From: Peptoniphilaceae bacterium
Lineage (GTDB): Bacteria; Bacillota; Clostridia; Tissierellales; Peptoniphilaceae
Length of the DNA: 14,728 bases
Direction: 5' to 3'
Assembly (NCBI GenBank): GCA_029983595.1
Contig: JASBZD010000021.1
Span: 1 to 14,728 of the forward strand
Both the position numbers and the translations under genes were made by a program. Shown here one piece after another: positions 1-8,078 of this stretch. Under the pieces are notes generated by a model that was not told the origin of the DNA, ran no database searches, and saw only the letters and a list, made by a program, of their open reading frames with translations. How positions within the stretch are numbered: the first letter of the stretch is position 1; each line of letters opens with the position of its first letter.

Positions 1-309
1 AATGTAAATAGAGTAGTAAACTGCGAGACAGCTAATATCAATAAACAGATAAAAGCATCGATTGGACATATTGATGATATTAATTATCTTATTGAGATTG
101 GAAAATTTGACGATTTATCAGAAGATTTAAAGGAAATCGCTAGTTTAAGACTAGAGTATGAAGATTTTAGTTTAAGTGAAATAGCAGAAATAACAGATGG
201 AAAATATAATAGATCAGCAATAAATTATAGATTAAATAAAATTTCTAAAGAGGCAGAAAATTTAAGAGGTATGTCAGATGAAAGAAATAACAGTAAAATT
301 ATTAAATGA
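1..309 (+). CDS. whiA: WhiA, C-terminal part (gene starts before the window)
   Basis: Frame 1 is open from the first base to a TGA at 307-309, giving 102 residues of a protein that begins upstream. The segment N-R-V-V-N-C-E-T-A-N near the start is the signature of WhiA. The last part (about residues 55-90) is its helix-turn-helix domain, with S-L-S-E-I-A-E-I and R-S-A-I-N-Y-R-L-N-K-I matching the family's recognition region. WhiA is a DNA-binding protein with a LAGLIDADG homing-endonuclease-like N-terminal domain (not visible here). It is tied to sporulation in actinomycetes and to cell division and chromosome segregation in Bacillota. The family usually ends shortly after the helix-turn-helix. 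Here about a dozen extra residues (from R-G-M-S-D-E) run into the next gene in another frame. The neighbouring HPr gene is the expected partner in this conserved cluster, which supports the call. Confidence 0.93.
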   Translation, partial: NVNRVVNCETANINKQIKASIGHIDDINYLIEIGKFDDLSEDLKEIASLRLEYEDFSLSEIAEITDGKYNRSAINYRLNKISKEAENLRGMSDERNNSKIIK

Positions 310-541
310 GGATGGATTACATGGTAGAGCTGCTGCTAACTTCGTAAAAGAAGCTAGCAAGTTTCAGTCAGATGTAAAACTAGTCCTCGATGAAGTTACA
401 GTAAATGGAAAAAGTATTATAGGTATTATGTCATTAGGGGTATTTGGTGGCGAAGAAATAACTCTAAAGACAGAAGGAGAAGACGAAGAAGAAGCTATTA
501 ATACTTTAAAAAAACTGGTTACTAATAAATTTGAAGATTAA
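278..541 (+). CDS. ptsH: Phosphocarrier protein HPr
   Basis: An 87-residue protein, the usual HPr length. HPr carries phosphate from enzyme I to the sugar-specific IIA components of the phosphotransferase system. In Bacillota it also serves catabolite repression when HPr kinase phosphorylates Ser46. The active-site histidine is present at H15 in G-L-H-G-R-A-A, with R17 conserved. S46 lies in N-G-K-S-I-I-G-I-M-S-L-G, close to the consensus for HPr kinase. H15 separates it from Crh of Bacillus, which has Gln there, although the place after whiA is where crh sits in Bacillus. Residues 16 and 18 are odd: Gly and Ala replace the near-invariant Ala and Pro. The ATG follows AAGAGG at 264-269 with 8 bases between and overlaps whiA by 32 bases, so translation may be coupled. 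Whether it works mainly in sugar transport or in regulation cannot be told here. Confidence 0.93.
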   Translation: MKEITVKLLNEDGLHGRAAANFVKEASKFQSDVKLVLDEVTVNGKSIIGIMSLGVFGGEEITLKTEGEDEEEAINTLKKLVTNKFED

Positions 542-579
542 AAATAACACTTATAGTATAAATAGAATATCTATATATG

Positions 580-606
580 AAGATAATTATTATCTTGAAT
601 TTTTTT
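580..606 (+). terminator. Weak AT-only hairpin with T-tract after HPr gene
   Basis: AAGATAA at 580-586 and TTATCTT at 590-596 are perfect inverted repeats around a 3-base loop. A run of Ts at 600-606 follows after a few bases. The stem has only one G-C pair, so it is a weak terminator at best. A second, better hairpin follows 25 bases on, and the two may act together to end the whiA-HPr transcript. Confidence 0.45.
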
Positions 607-631
607 ATGCTTTTTTATATTAAATATTTTG

Positions 632-658
632 GGAAGTAGTAGGATTACTTCCTTTTTT
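632..658 (+). terminator. Intrinsic terminator of the whiA-HPr transcript
   Basis: GGAAGTA at 632-638 pairs perfectly with TACTTCC at 646-652 across a 7-base loop and is followed at once by six Ts (653-658). This is the normal form of a Rho-independent terminator. It lies after the HPr gene and before the rpoB promoter, so it should insulate rpoBC from upstream transcription. Confidence 0.8.
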
Positions 659-685
659 AATCTTCAAAAATATTTAAAATTTTTC

Positions 686-714
686 TGGACATGATACTTT
701 TAATATGATAAACT
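686..714 (+). promoter_or_regulatory. Predicted sigma-A promoter for rpoBC
   Basis: TGGACA at 686-691 matches five of six bases of the -35 consensus. A 17-base spacer leads to TAAACT at 709-714 (four of six for -10), and TGA just before it gives the extended -10 form TGn. It sits right after the terminator and before the long rpoB leader. Transcription would begin near 720-722 and leave about 87 untranslated bases. TATGAT at 704-709 is a closer -10 match, but no good -35 stands 16-18 bases before it. Confidence 0.65.
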
Positions 715-720
715 AAATAT

Positions 721-807
721 TTGCATAATAGATATTTAGAGTGGGATACTTTGCTCTAATTACGTGAAGACAGTTACTTAAAGTATAGTAAGAAGTGAGG
801 TCATTAA
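721..807 (+). promoter_or_regulatory. Structured 5' leader of rpoB, possibly L10-leader-like
   Basis: This untranslated leader holds two hairpins. The first pairs TTAGAG (736-741) with CTCTAA (754-759) around a 12-base loop. The second pairs TTACT (774-778) with AGTAA (787-791) around an 8-base loop. The first loop contains ATACTTT (746-752) and the second AAAGTAT (780-786), which are exact complements, so the loops could kiss or the strands could form an alternative helix. GAAGACAG (766-773) before the second stem and GTGAGGT (795-801) after it recall the conserved core of the L10 leader that autoregulates rplJ-rplL in Bacillota. The likeness is from memory. The Shine-Dalgarno sequence GAGGT (797-801) lies 6 bases before the TTG start and just beyond the second stem, so folding or protein binding could govern initiation. 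The structure is seen in the sequence; the regulatory role is inferred. Confidence 0.5.
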
Positions 808-3800
808 TTGGTACATCCTGTAAAATACGGAAAAAGAGAGAGAATGAGCTATTCTAGAATTAGGGAGGTTATTGAACCGCCTAATCTTATAGAAGTTCAG
901 ACTAAATCATTTAAGTGGTTTTTGAATGAAGGTTTAAGTGAAGTATTACAAGACGTATCTCCTATAGAGGATTATACTGGAGATATTGTTATGGAGTTTG
1001 TGGATCACAAAATAGGTACTGATTTAAAGTACTCTGAAGAAGAGGCTAAGGATCATGATGCTAACTATTCTGCTCCGCTTTCTGTTAAGGTGCGTTTATT
1101 TAATAAACAGACTATGGAAATTAAAGAGCAAGAAGTTTTTATGGGTGATATGCCTATGATGACCCAGACTGGTACTTTTATTATAAATGGTGCTGAGAGA
1201 GTTGTAGTTAATCAGCTTGTTAGAAGTCCAGGCGTATATTATAAAGAAGAAAGAGATAAAACTGGTAAACCTCTTTATTCTTCTACTTTAATTCCTAACC
1301 GTGGAGCTTGGATAGAATATGAAACTGATTCTAAAGATGTTATTCATACTAGAATAGATAGAAATAGAAAATTACCTATTACTGTTTTAATTAAGGCTTT
1401 AGGCATAGAGTCTAGATCTCAAATTCTAGAGATGTTTGGCGAAAGTGAACAGCTTTTAACTACTTTAGAAAAAGATACTACTGAAACTAGAGAAGAGGCT
1501 ATAATTGAGATTTATAAAAAATTAAGACCTGGTGAGCCTCCTACTTTAGATAGTGCAACATCTTTACTTTATAATATGTTTTTTGAACATAAAAGATATG
1601 ATCTAGCTAGTGTAGGTAGATATAAATTTAACAAGAAATTATCTCTAGCTAACCGTATAGCGGGATTTGCTGCCGGAGAAAATATTATCAATAAAGAAAC
1701 TGGTGAACTTTTAGCTACTTCTGGAGAAGTTATAACTAAAGAAATGGCTAGAGCTATTGAATCTTCAGGTATAAATGAGGTAATTATTCTTAACGATGAT
1801 AATGAAGAAGTTAGAATTATTGGTAATAACTTTGTATTCACAGAAGATTTAGATTTAGATATAGATTTTGAAAAATATGGAATTAAAGAAAAAATTTACT
1901 ATCCATTATTAAAAGAAATCATGTCTGAAGTAGAAGATGAGGATCTAGAGTCTGAAATTGAAAAACGTGCTAAAGAATTAAGTCCAAAACATATTTTAGT
2001 AGATGATATTATAGCATCTATCTCATACCAAATGGGCTTAATTAAAGAAGTGGGTTTTGTAGATGATATAGATCATTTAGGAAATCGTAGAATCAGATCA
2101 GTTGGAGAGCTTTTACAAAACCAATATAGAATAGGTTTTTCTAGAATGGAAAGAGCTATCCGTGAAAAGATGACTACACAAGATATGGAATCTTCTACTC
2201 CTCAGTCTTTAATTAATATTAGACCGCTTACTGCAGCGGTTAAAGAGTTCTTTGGTAGTTCTCAGCTTTCACAATTTATGGATCAGACTAACCCACTAGC
2301 TGAGCTTACTCATAAGAGAAGAATGTCAGCTTTAGGGCCTGGTGGTCTTTCTCGTGATCGTGCGGGAATGGAGGTTAGAGACGTTCATAACCCTCACTAT
2401 GGTAGAATGTGTCCTATTGAGACTCCAGAAGGACCTAACATCGGTCTTATAACTTCATTAGCTACTTTTGCAAAAATCAACGATTTTGGATTTATAGAGT
2501 CACCATATCGTAAAGTGATTAAAGGCGAAGGTAGAGTTACTGAAGATATTGATTATATTACAGCTGATATAGAAGATAGATATATTATTGCTCAGTCTAA
2601 TGAAGCTTTAAACGATGATGGTACTTTCGTAAATGAGAGAGTTGTAGCTCGTGGACCAGGCGGGGAAGTAGATGTTTATCGTGCTAGTGATGTAGATTAC
2701 ATGGACGTATCTCCTCGTCAGATCGTATCTGTAGGTACTGGTATGATTCCTTTCTTAGAAAATGATGATGCTAACCGTGCACTAATGGGTGCTAACATGC
2801 AGCGTCAAGCAGTACCTCTAATCAGAACTGAAGCTCCAATAATCGCTACAGGTATCGAGTATAGAGCTGCAAAAGACTCTGGAGTTGTAATAGTTTCAGA
2901 CGTAGCTGGAGAAGTTTCTAAAATTTCTGCTCGCGAAATAGAAATTAAAGATAATATAGGAGAAATCCATAAATTTAAACTTAAAAAATTCAGACGTGCC
3001 AATGCTGGTACTACTATTAACCAACGTCCAATAGTAAAACTTGGTGATGCTATAGAAGAAGGCCAAATTATAGCTGATGGTCCTTCTACTGAAATGGGTG
3101 AAATGGCTCTTGGTAAAAATATCCGAATCGCATTTATGAACTGGGATGGATATAACTACGAGGATGCTATGTTAGTTAGTGAACAGCTAGTTAAAGAAGA
3201 TAAACTTACTTCTGTTCATATTGAAGAATATGAATCTGAAGCTCGTGATACTAAGCTTGGAGCTGAAGAAATCTCTCGCGATATCCCTAATGTAGGCGAT
3301 GAAATGCTTAAAGACCTAGACGAAAGAGGAATTATTCGTATTGGGGCCGAAGTAAGAGCTGGAGATATCTTAGTAGGAAAAGTAACTCCAAAAGGAGAAA
3401 CTGAACTAAGTCCAGAAGAAAGACTTTTACGTGCTATTTTTGGTGAAAAAGCTCGTGAAGTAAGAGATACATCTCTAAGAGTCCCTCATGGTGAAGAGGG
3501 TATTGTAATAGATGTTAAAAACTTTACTCGTGAAAATGGAGATGAATTAAACCCTGGTGTAAATGAAATTGTAAGAGTTTATGTCGCTACTAAACGTAAG
3601 ATAAGAGTAGGGGATAAAATGTGTGGTCGTCATGGTAACAAAGGGGTTATTTCTAGAATTTTACCTCAGGAAGATATGCCATATTTACCAGATGGATCAC
3701 CAGTAGAAATTGTACTAAACCCACTAGGTGTACCTTCACGTATGAACCTTGGTCAGGTTTTAGAAGTCCATCTAGGTCTTGCTGCTAAAAAATTAGGATG

Positions 3801-4482
3801 GCATGTAGCTACTCCAGTATTTGACGGGGCTAATGAAGCTGATATAGAAGAAGCTTTAAAACTAGCGGATCTTCCTACAGATGGAAAAATTCAGCTTAGA
3901 GATGGTAGAACTGGTGAAGAGTTTGATCATCCTGTTACAGTAGGATATATGTATATGCTAAAACTTCACCACTTAGTTGACGAAAAAATTCACGCTCGTT
4001 CTACAGGTCCATATTCTTTAGTTACTCAACAACCACTAGGTGGTAAAGCACAGTTTGGGGGCCAAAGATTTGGTGAGATGGAAGTTTGGGCGTTAGAAGC
4101 ATATGGTGCATCTAGCACTTTACAAGAGATGCTTACTATAAAATCTGATGATATTGTAGGTCGTGTTAAAACTTATGAGTCTATTGTTAAAGGCGAAAAT
4201 GTGCCAGAGCCAGGAATTCCTGAATCTTTTAAAGTTTTAATTAAAGAGTTACAATCTCTAGCACTTGATATAAAAGTAAAAGATTTAGATGGAAAAGTTA
4301 TGGATCTAGATTTAGATGAAGACGAGAATATTAAAAGAATAGATGATTCTCAAGATAAATATGAAGATGATACTATGACAGCATCAGATGAAAATATAAT
4401 AGCAGGAATAAGAAGAATCGATAAGGATGAGATCCCTGAAGGATTTACTGACGACGTCGAGTTTGACGAATACGAAGACTAA
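808..4482 (+). CDS. rpoB: DNA-directed RNA polymerase subunit beta
   Basis: A 1224-residue protein that forms the catalytic core of RNA polymerase with beta-prime and binds the DNA-RNA hybrid. The rifampicin-binding region begins at G483 (G-S-S-Q-L-S-Q-F-M-D-Q). The equivalents of E. coli D516, H526 and S531 are D492, H502 and S507, all wild type, so rifampicin sensitivity is predicted. The acidic pair near the active site is E785-D786 in N-Y-E-D-A-M-L-V-S-E. The G-D-K-M-C-G-R-H-G-N-K-G segment near residue 939 and the C-terminal clamp segment from G1078 (G-G-K-A-Q-F-G-G-Q-R-F-G-E) are present. Cys939 replaces the usual Ala of the first. The last 65 or so residues are a variable acidic tail, common in Bacillota. 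The start is TTG: GAGGT precedes it by 6 bases, and M-V-H-P-V-K-Y-G fits the family's N-terminus better than the ATG at residue 13. Both Arg codons CGT and AGA are used, in line with high expression. Confidence 0.98.
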   Translation: MVHPVKYGKRERMSYSRIREVIEPPNLIEVQTKSFKWFLNEGLSEVLQDVSPIEDYTGDIVMEFVDHKIGTDLKYSEEEAKDHDANYSAPLSVKVRLFNKQTMEIKEQEVFMGDMPMMTQTGTFIINGAERVVVNQLVRSPGVYYKEERDKTGKPLYSSTLIPNRGAWIEYETDSKDVIHTRIDRNRKLPITVLIKALGIESRSQILEMFGESEQLLTTLEKDTTETREEAIIEIYKKLRPGEPPTLDSATSLLYNMFFEHKRYDLASVGRYKFNKKLSLANRIAGFAAGENIINKETGELLATSGEVITKEMARAIESSGINEVIILNDDNEEVRIIGNNFVFTEDLDLDIDFEKYGIKEKIYYPLLKEIMSEVEDEDLESEIEKRAKELSPKHILVDDIIASISYQMGLIKEVGFVDDIDHLGNRRIRSVGELLQNQYRIGFSRMERAIREKMTTQDMESSTPQSLINIRPLTAAVKEFFGSSQLSQFMDQTNPLAELTHKRRMSALGPGGLSRDRAGMEVRDVHNPHYGRMCPIETPEGPNIGLITSLATFAKINDFGFIESPYRKVIKGEGRVTEDIDYITADIEDRYIIAQSNEALNDDGTFVNERVVARGPGGEVDVYRASDVDYMDVSPRQIVSVGTGMIPFLENDDANRALMGANMQRQAVPLIRTEAPIIATGIEYRAAKDSGVVIVSDVAGEVSKISAREIEIKDNIGEIHKFKLKKFRRANAGTTINQRPIVKLGDAIEEGQIIADGPSTEMGEMALGKNIRIAFMNWDGYNYEDAMLVSEQLVKEDKLTSVHIEEYESEARDTKLGAEEISRDIPNVGDEMLKDLDERGIIRIGAEVRAGDILVGKVTPKGETELSPEERLLRAIFGEKAREVRDTSLRVPHGEEGIVIDVKNFTRENGDELNPGVNEIVRVYVATKRKIRVGDKMCGRHGNKGVISRILPQEDMPYLPDGSPVEIVLNPLGVPSRMNLGQVLEVHLGLAAKKLGWHVATPVFDGANEADIEEALKLADLPTDGKIQLRDGRTGEEFDHPVTVGYMYMLKLHHLVDEKIHARSTGPYSLVTQQPLGGKAQFGGQRFGEMEVWALEAYGASSTLQEMLTIKSDDIVGRVKTYESIVKGENVPEPGIPESFKVLIKELQSLALDIKVKDLDGKVMDLDLDEDENIKRIDDSQDKYEDDTMTASDENIIAGIRRIDKDEIPEGFTDDVEFDEYED

Positions 4483-4500
4483 TTTCCTTGAAGTTTGAGA

Positions 4501-4506
4501 AAGGGG
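4501..4506 (+). promoter_or_regulatory. Ribosome binding site deciding the TTG start of rpoC
   Basis: AAGGGG lies 7 bases before the TTG at 4514, in the 31-base gap after rpoB. No ATG near this site gives a family-like N-terminus, so the site supports TTG as the start codon. Confidence 0.7.
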
Positions 4507-4513
4507 CTTAATT

Positions 4514-7500
4514 TTGACAGATACACAAGTTATTGATTCAATTGAGATAGGTTTAGCATCATCAGATATGATCAGAGGCTGGTCATATGGTGAGGTAAAA
4601 AAACCTGAAACTATTAACTATAGAACTTTAAAACCTGAAAAAGAAGGATTATTTTGCGAGAAGATTTTTGGTCCAGTAAAGGACTGGGAATGTAACTGCG
4701 GAAAATATAAAAGAGTAAGATATAAAGGCGTAGTATGTGAAAAATGTGGTGTTGAAGTAACTAAATCTAAGGTGCGTCGTGAAAGAATGGGACATTTAGA
4801 GCTAGCTACTCCAGTTTCTCATATTTGGTATTTTAAAGGTATTCCATCTAGAATAGGTCTTGTATTAGATATGAGCCCAAAAGATCTAGAAAAAGTACTA
4901 TATTACGCAACTTATATCGTAACTGAAAATTATGACGAAGCTACAGGTCTAGAAATAAAACAACTTTTAGAAGAAAGAGAATATAGAGATCTAAAGGCTG
5001 AGTTTGGCGATAAGTTTGAGGCTTCTATGGGAGCTGAAGCTATTAAATATTTACTAGAAAAAGTAAATCTAGAGGAAGAATCTCAAAATTTACGTGATGA
5101 GCTAGAAGATGCTAAAGGCCAAAAACGCCGCCGTATAACTAGAAGGCTTGAGATTATTGAAGCTTTTTTACAATCTAATAATAGACCTGAGTGGATGATT
5201 TTAGATGTAATTCCAGTTATTCCACCAGATTTAAGACCTATGGTTCAGCTTGATGGTGGACGTTTTGCGACTTCTGACTTAAATGATTTATATCGTAGAG
5301 TAATAAATAGAAATAATAGACTTAAAAAGCTTCTAGATATTGGTGCGCCTGATATTATCGTAAGAAATGAAAAGCGTATGCTACAAGAGGCTGTAGATGC
5401 TCTAATCGATAATGGAAGACGTGGTAGAGCTGTAACTGGAGCTGGTAATAGAGCATTAAAATCACTTTCTGAAATGCTGAAAGGTAAACAAGGTCGTTTT
5501 AGACAAAACCTTTTAGGTAAGAGAGTAGACTACTCTGGACGTTCTGTAATCGTAGTAGGTCCAGATTTAAAATTCCATCAATGTGGTCTACCTAAAACTA
5601 TGGCGTTAGAATTATTTAAGCCATATGTTATGAGAGAGCTAGTAGAACGAGATTATGTTCATAATATAAAATCAGCTAAGAGAATGGTAGAGCGTCAAAA
5701 TCCACAAGTTTGGGATATATTAGAAGAAGTAATTAAAGACCATCCAGTTTTACTAAATAGAGCGCCTACTCTTCACAGACTAGGTATTCAGGCGTTTGAA
5801 CCAGTTTTAGTAGATGGAAAAGCTATTAAGCTTCATCCTCTAGTTTGTACTGCTTATAATGCTGACTTTGACGGGGACCAAATGGCTGTCCATTTACCAC
5901 TTTCTGTTGAGGCTCAAGCCGAAGCTAGACTTTTAATGTTATCTCCTAACAACGTTTTAGGTCTAAAAGATGGTAAACCAATAGTTACTCCTACTCAGGA
6001 TATGATCCTTGGAGTATATTATCTAACTATGAATACAGAAGAACCTAAAAAAGGTGACGGAAAAGTTTTTGCTGATATAGATGAGATGTATCATGCACTA
6101 GATTCTAAAATAGTAGAATTACATTCACGTGTAAAAGTTAGAGTTTATGACAAAGATGACAACTCTTCACATCTTGTTGAATCGACTGTAGGTAGATTTA
6201 TTATTAACCAATATATCCATCAAGATCTAGGATTTGTAGATAGGGATAAAGATAAATATGGTCTAGAAATAGATAAAACTATTAAAAAAGGTCTTCTTGG
6301 TGATATTATAGAAAAAACTTTTGATGTTCATGGAAATATCGAGACTGTAAAATTTGTCGATAATATTAAAAAGTTAGGTTTTAAATATTCTACTAAAGGT
6401 GCTATGACTATTTCATATGGAGATATTCATATCCCTGAAAATAAACATACGATTTTAGATGAGGCTCAAGCTGAAGTAAATAAATATGAAAAAGCTTATA
6501 GAAAAGGTCTTATTTCTAACGATGAAAGATATGAAAAAGTTATCGATATCTGGGGTAAAGCTAATGATACTTTATCTGATGAGGTAATGAGTAACTTTGA
6601 GGAAGATAATAATATATTTATTATGGCTGACTCTGGTGCCAGAGGGTCTAAAAACCAGATTTCTCAGCTAGCAGGTATGCGTGGACTTATGGCTTCTCCT
6701 ACTGGGGAAATTATCGAAGTACCAATTGTATCTAACTTTAGAGAAGGCCTTACTGTACTTGAGTTCTTTATGTCTACTCACGGATCTAGAAAAGGTCTTG
6801 CAGATACTGCCTTAAGAACTGCCGATTCAGGATATCTTACTCGTAGATTAGTAGACGTAGCTCAAGAGGTTATCGTAAGAGAAGAGGACTGTGGTACTGA
6901 TGAGTACTCAGAAATTAAAGCGTTTAGCGATGGTAAAGAGCTTATTGAAAATCTAGAAGATAGAATTACTGGTAGATATACTTTTGAAGAAATTAAAAAT
7001 CCTGAAACTGGTGAAGTTATAGTTGGTGCAAATGAAGTTATTACTAATAGATTAGCTAAACAAATAGTTGATGCTGGAATAGAGACTTTAAAAATACGTA
7101 CTACATTAGGATGTAATACTAAAGGTGGAGTTTGTGCTCATTGCTATGGTCTTTCATTAGCTAGTGGAGACGAGGTAGGTATTGGTGAGTCTGTAGGTAT
7201 TATTGCTGCTCAATCTATTGGGGAGCCAGGTACACAGCTTACAATGCGTACATTCCATACTGGTGGGGTTGCCAGTGCTGCCGATATTACTCAAGGTCTT
7301 CCAAGGGTTGAGGAGCTTTTTGAAGCTAGAAAACCTAAGGGGCTTGCTGTAATATCTGAAATAGATGGTACAGTTTCTATAAATATTGAAAATAGAAAAC
7401 GTGAAGTTATTATTACATCTGATGAGGGCGAAGAACAAAAATATAATATAGTTTATGGTGCTATTATTAAGGTAAAAGAAGGCCAAAGAGTAGAGGCCGG

Positions 7501-8068
7501 AGATGAGCTTACTTCAGGGTCAGTTTATCCACAGGATCTACTCCGTATAAAAGGCGTTAAGGGTGTACAAAACTATATTATTAAAGAAGTTCAAAGAGTT
7601 TACCGTCTTCAAGGGGTAGATATTAATGATAAACATATCGAGATTATTGTTCGTCAAATGTTATCTAATATTAAGATAGACGATAGTGGAGATACAGATC
7701 TTTTACCTGGTTCTTTTGTAAAAGTAGTAAACTTCAAAGAAGCTAATAAAAAAGCTCGTGAAGAAGGAAAAACAGAAGCCACTGGAACTCCAGCATTAAT
7801 GGGTATTACTAAAGCTTCTCTAGAGACTGAATCATTCTTATCTGCAGCGTCTTTCCAAGAGACTACTAAAGTCCTTACCGATGCAGCGATAAAAGGTAAA
7901 GTCGATACTCTATCAGGTCTAAAAGAAAATGTTATCATTGGTCAGCTTATTCCAGCTGGTACTGGTGTAAGATCTAATAGAAGAATAAAACTTAAAGATT
8001 CTGAAACTGGCGAGATTTTAGAAAGTGTAAGACTAACTGAAGAACCTGTTGAAGAAGCTAATGTTTAA
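4514..8068 (+). CDS. rpoC: DNA-directed RNA polymerase subunit beta-prime
   Basis: An 1184-residue protein carrying the polymerase active site. The N-terminal zinc finger has C60, C62, C75 and C78. The switch and rudder area includes N-L-L-G-K-R-V-D-Y-S-G-R-S. The catalytic magnesium is held by D451, D453 and D455 of N-A-D-F-D-G-D. The bridge helix spans about residues 743-776 (S-T-H-G-S-R-K-G-L-A-D-T-A-L). The trigger loop has M911, R912 and H915 in T-M-R-T-F-H. The second zinc site is C793 together with C867, C874 and C877. Length and layout are those of Bacillota RpoC, without the large insertion of proteobacterial forms. It is co-transcribed with rpoB after a 31-base gap and starts with TTG behind AAGGGG. 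A strong terminator follows, so rpoBC forms its own unit, apart from ribosomal protein genes. Confidence 0.98.
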   Translation: MTDTQVIDSIEIGLASSDMIRGWSYGEVKKPETINYRTLKPEKEGLFCEKIFGPVKDWECNCGKYKRVRYKGVVCEKCGVEVTKSKVRRERMGHLELATPVSHIWYFKGIPSRIGLVLDMSPKDLEKVLYYATYIVTENYDEATGLEIKQLLEEREYRDLKAEFGDKFEASMGAEAIKYLLEKVNLEEESQNLRDELEDAKGQKRRRITRRLEIIEAFLQSNNRPEWMILDVIPVIPPDLRPMVQLDGGRFATSDLNDLYRRVINRNNRLKKLLDIGAPDIIVRNEKRMLQEAVDALIDNGRRGRAVTGAGNRALKSLSEMLKGKQGRFRQNLLGKRVDYSGRSVIVVGPDLKFHQCGLPKTMALELFKPYVMRELVERDYVHNIKSAKRMVERQNPQVWDILEEVIKDHPVLLNRAPTLHRLGIQAFEPVLVDGKAIKLHPLVCTAYNADFDGDQMAVHLPLSVEAQAEARLLMLSPNNVLGLKDGKPIVTPTQDMILGVYYLTMNTEEPKKGDGKVFADIDEMYHALDSKIVELHSRVKVRVYDKDDNSSHLVESTVGRFIINQYIHQDLGFVDRDKDKYGLEIDKTIKKGLLGDIIEKTFDVHGNIETVKFVDNIKKLGFKYSTKGAMTISYGDIHIPENKHTILDEAQAEVNKYEKAYRKGLISNDERYEKVIDIWGKANDTLSDEVMSNFEEDNNIFIMADSGARGSKNQISQLAGMRGLMASPTGEIIEVPIVSNFREGLTVLEFFMSTHGSRKGLADTALRTADSGYLTRRLVDVAQEVIVREEDCGTDEYSEIKAFSDGKELIENLEDRITGRYTFEEIKNPETGEVIVGANEVITNRLAKQIVDAGIETLKIRTTLGCNTKGGVCAHCYGLSLASGDEVGIGESVGIIAAQSIGEPGTQLTMRTFHTGGVASAADITQGLPRVEELFEARKPKGLAVISEIDGTVSINIENRKREVIITSDEGEEQKYNIVYGAIIKVKEGQRVEAGDELTSGSVYPQDLLRIKGVKGVQNYIIKEVQRVYRLQGVDINDKHIEIIVRQMLSNIKIDDSGDTDLLPGSFVKVVNFKEANKKAREEGKTEATGTPALMGITKASLETESFLSAASFQETTKVLTDAAIKGKVDTLSGLKENVIIGQLIPAGTGVRSNRRIKLKDSETGEILESVRLTEEPVEEANV

Positions 8069-8078
8069 GAATATTGCT

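Noticed and set aside
704..709. TATGAT as -10 box of the rpoB promoter
   Set aside because: It matches the consensus better than TAAACT, but the TGGACA -35 would be only 12 bases away and nothing suitable lies 16-18 bases upstream.
775..785. Near-palindrome TACTTAAAGTA in the rpoB leader as a repressor operator
   Set aside because: It is short, falls well downstream of the promoter and is better explained by the RNA hairpin and the loop pairing.
1569..1841. Open frame of 90 codons on the - strand inside rpoB
   Set aside because: It lies wholly within a conserved coding region, its translation has no family likeness and it has no context of its own. It is a shadow frame.
2805..3002. Open frame of 65 codons on the - strand inside rpoB
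   Set aside because: It mirrors conserved RpoB codons and has no recognisable protein sequence.
7157..7486. Open frame of 109 codons on the - strand inside rpoC
   Set aside because: It overlaps the trigger-loop region of RpoC, which explains its conservation. The translation looks like random AT-rich text.
7654..7938. Open frame of 94 codons on the - strand inside rpoC
   Set aside because: Same reason: fully inside a conserved gene, with no motif.
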